Assembly: GCF_003111625.1 (NCBI RefSeq)
Contig: NZ_MZGS01000006.1
Coordinates: 37,777-101,776 of the forward strand
Reading direction: 5' to 3'
Source: Methanobrevibacter thaueri
Lineage (GTDB): Archaea > Methanobacteriota > Methanobacteria > Methanobacteriales > Methanobacteriaceae
Length of the DNA stretch: 64,000 nucleotides
In this document: positions 61,977-64,000 of the stretch, in pieces
Layout: every line of letters starts with the position of its first letter
Numbering within the stretch: position 1 is the first letter of the stretch
The notes under the pieces: model-generated
The model's input: only the letters and a program-made list of their open reading frames with translations
Databases searched by the model: none
What the model was told of the DNA's origin: nothing
Position numbers and translations under genes: made by a program

Positions 61977-62852
61977 TTATTCACCACTATTAAAATAATC
62001 ACTATCAATACGTTTTATCTCATAGATATGGCTTGTAAAAGTTCCAACATTATATTCAATCATCAAATTAGCTAATTTTTCACCATCAATTAATACAATT
62101 GATTGATGTTTTGCAGAGCTGATTGCTTCACGTGTAAAAGAAGAAGTTGTAATGAACACTCCTTTTGATAAACCTTTTTCATTTAATGCTCCTGCAAATT
62201 TATGAATTTCAGGTCTTCCAATCACATTTCCTTTAGCAAATCTTTTTGCTTGAATTGCAATTTTATTAATTCCTAATCTATCTTCATTAATGATTCCATC
62301 AATTCCCCCATCATTTGTGGGTGAGGTAACTCTACCAAATTCACCATAACCCATTTTTAGAAGTAAATCAACCACCAATTTTTCAAAAAAGAATGGATCA
62401 TTGTTTAAAATATTTTCAATAATTGAATCCGCTAGTGAATCATTAATTTGTTTTAGAGATTTTTCAATTTCTTCTTCAGGAGTTGATTCACCATCTGGTC
62501 CTTTAAGTTTTCCTGGATTAAACCAATTATAAACATCATCTATTTCCATTAAATCATCAATAGTAATATCAGGGTTTTTATTATGTTGTTTAAAACCTTC
62601 TTCAGTGATGTTGATTGATCCCCACTTTTGAGATTCAACATAACCTGCTTTTTTAAGAGTTGTTATTGACCAACCAATTCTATTATTAATTATTGGTTCA
62701 GAACCTGAAGGTAATAATTCATGGCGTTCTTCATCAGTTAAGTCTAATTTCTTAGAAAGTTCTTCTTTAACATCACGAGTTTTATATTCTTTTTTATCAG
62801 ATAAAAACTCTAATACATCATTGAATAATTCATCAAATTTTGGAATCGGCAT
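61977..62852 (-). CDS. Mrr-type restriction endonuclease
   Basis: This 291-residue type IV restriction enzyme has an N-terminal winged-helix Mrr_N domain (PKFDELFNDVLEFL, GWSITTLKKAGYVES) and a C-terminal Mrr catalytic domain: FFFEKLVVDLLLKMGYG, then NDGGIDGII and KIAIQAKRF (Asp and Gln-x-Lys core), and GVFITTSSFTREA. It cuts DNA with methylated bases. AGGTG before ATG 62852 argues for this start over GTG 62861. It heads the minus-strand restriction group with McrB and McrC, 34 bases before McrB, presumably one transcript. Confidence 0.92.
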   Translation of the reverse strand: MPIPKFDELFNDVLEFLSDKKEYKTRDVKEELSKKLDLTDEERHELLPSGSEPIINNRIGWSITTLKKAGYVESQKWGSINITEEGFKQHNKNPDITIDDLMEIDDVYNWFNPGKLKGPDGESTPEEEIEKSLKQINDSLADSIIENILNNDPFFFEKLVVDLLLKMGYGEFGRVTSPTNDGGIDGIINEDRLGINKIAIQAKRFAKGNVIGRPEIHKFAGALNEKGLSKGVFITTSSFTREAISSAKHQSIVLIDGEKLANLMIEYNVGTFTSHIYEIKRIDSDYFNSGE

Positions 62853-63198
62853 TGTTTTCACCTAGTTAGTTATATGTTATTAAATTATAGTATTTATACA
62901 ATCCCCCCAACCAATAAGATTTTTCCTTTACAACAAGTGTAAAATTTAATATTATTCCTATACAAAATTTATTTAAAACAAGAATACTATGCAGAGAATT
63001 ATAACTTAATTAACACTTGTTCATAATCATTTTTAAAAAAATAGAGTCTGTAAAATTTTATAGGATTCTTTCAAATTTTATTTTTTTTACACTTGAAATT
63101 TCACTTCGATAAAAATTCGTTCTAATTTTTCTTTAATTTCAAAATAAACAATTAAAAAATAGTAAATTACTTAAATAAGTGAGGACAAATAATATTTT
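62853..63198. other. AT-rich gap between restriction cluster and transposase
   Basis: No gene is seen. The left end of the insertion element should lie here, probably between 63040 and 63198, but without the right end I cannot identify its terminal inverted repeat. ACAAGTGT near 62934 and ACACTTGT near 63016 form a loose inverted pair of unclear meaning. Confidence 0.45.
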
Positions 63199-64000
63199 AT
63201 GCCTAATATAAATAAATCTGTCCTCAATAGTAATTTAAACTTCATACAACTTAAACTTTACGATTTTTCTGATGAAAAAATTGATCAAGAAAAAATCATT
63301 TCAGAAAGATTAAATAAAGTACCAAATTTTGAAAATACTAATTCAAAACTATTTTTAGATGAAAATAACACTTTTAAATATGATAATCCAATTTGTCCAG
63401 TTTGTGGAAGCCATAAAATAATTAAAAAAGGCACAATAACAAAAAACAAACAAAATATCAATGGAAAAACCACAGAATTTAGAGAACAGCAATATCAATG
63501 CAAAAAATGCAATAAAAAATTCGGAATATCTAATAATCCATTAATTGGTAAAAATAAACAATATTTACAAGAAATCATGGATAAAATTCCTGGAATAATG
63601 AAAATTGGATATCAATCACTTCGTAAAATAAGCAAATACTTTGAAATATTCCTTGGAATTCGAATATCTCACCAAACAATCAAGAATTGGTCAAATCAAA
63701 ATCACGAAGAAACAATCATCAACAAAGAATTCGAATATTCTGGCTATTATTTATATGATGAGCAATTTTTAAGGCTAAATGGAGTCAGACACTACAGATT
63801 AACTTTATATGATGCAATACTCAATATTCCAGTCTCAGAACGAATTGTACGTCACAGAATACCGAAAAACACGAAAAAATTTATTCTAGATTCAACGGCA
63901 AATAAACCATTTATTTGCTTAACAACAGACTTATTCCCAATGTATCGTAACGTAGCAGATGAAATAGGAGTAAAACATCAATTATGCAAATTTCATTTAT
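63199..64000 (+). mobile_element. Transposase gene of an ISM1-like insertion element, truncated by the window edge
   Basis: An open frame from ATG 63199 runs to the window edge (267 residues). It shows a zinc-binding N-terminal region (CPVCGSHKIIKKG, then YQCKKCNKKFG), a helix-turn-helix-like KISKYFEIFLGIRISHQT, and a DDE-type core: YLYDEQFLRLNG, YRLTLYDA and TTDLFPMYRNVADE with HQLCKFH at the end. The layout fits transposases of the ISM1 group known from Methanobrevibacter. It is the only plus-strand gene beyond 35 kb, and it flanks the defence island. Element boundaries and completeness cannot be judged. Confidence 0.8.

Noticed and set aside
63285..63473. 62-residue minus-strand frame within the transposase
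   Set aside because: It is antisense to the continuous plus-strand transposase frame and has no ribosome site.

Overview
The window is AT-rich DNA from a methanogenic archaeon, most likely Methanobrevibacter or a close relative in the Methanobacteriales (gut or rumen). The evidence is archaeal TATA boxes, a recurring ribosome-binding pattern (GGTGAT or GTGAT, 3-5 bases, then ATG), some apparently leaderless genes, the LicD and teichoic-acid-type polymerase genes known from Methanobrevibacter envelopes, and an ISM1-like transposase. No rRNA or tRNA gene was recognised.

Region 1 (1-22.7 kb) is a cell-surface region. It holds a truncated family 2 glycosyltransferase at the left edge, two membrane acyltransferases, a polar amino-acid ABC transporter operon with palindromes over its promoter, an FkbM methyltransferase, and a long minus-strand run (22.2 to 8.6 kb) of glycosyltransferases, two chimeric CDP-glycerol/ribitol polymerases and four tandem LicD paralogues, one of which has lost the catalytic motif. 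Together these look like a pathway for building and decorating a phosphodiester-linked surface glycopolymer.

Region 2 (22.3-35.4 kb) has visibly more G+C. After a universal stress protein and a cation diffusion facilitator it contains a minus-strand cluster that I cannot match to a described system: two double-SseB-domain proteins, a zinc-ribbon CbxX/EccA-type AAA+ ATPase, a zinc-ribbon HExxH protein, an XPD/DinG-type Fe-S helicase, several zinc-ribbon membrane or soluble proteins, two zinc-ribbon microproteins (one of 37 residues) and a divergent winged-helix regulator with paired operator-like sites.

Region 3 (35.4-64 kb) is an AT-rich defence island, interrupted only by a YqhA-family gene with an unusual start. 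It carries a DUF4143 ATPase, a four-gene candidate system (HIRAN protein, UvrD-like helicase-nuclease, AAA ATPase, putative PD-(D/E)XK nuclease), a complete type III-A CRISPR-Cas locus (cas10-csm2-csm3-csm4-csm5-CARF/HEPN-cas6-cas2-cas1) between two arrays of 32 and 28 good repeats that share a leader, an McrBC/Mrr type IV restriction cluster, and a transposase that runs off the right edge. Both arrays and all the cas genes are read from the minus strand. Three spacers look like archaeal gene starts and would yield crRNAs antisense to the mRNA, as type III RNA targeting requires.
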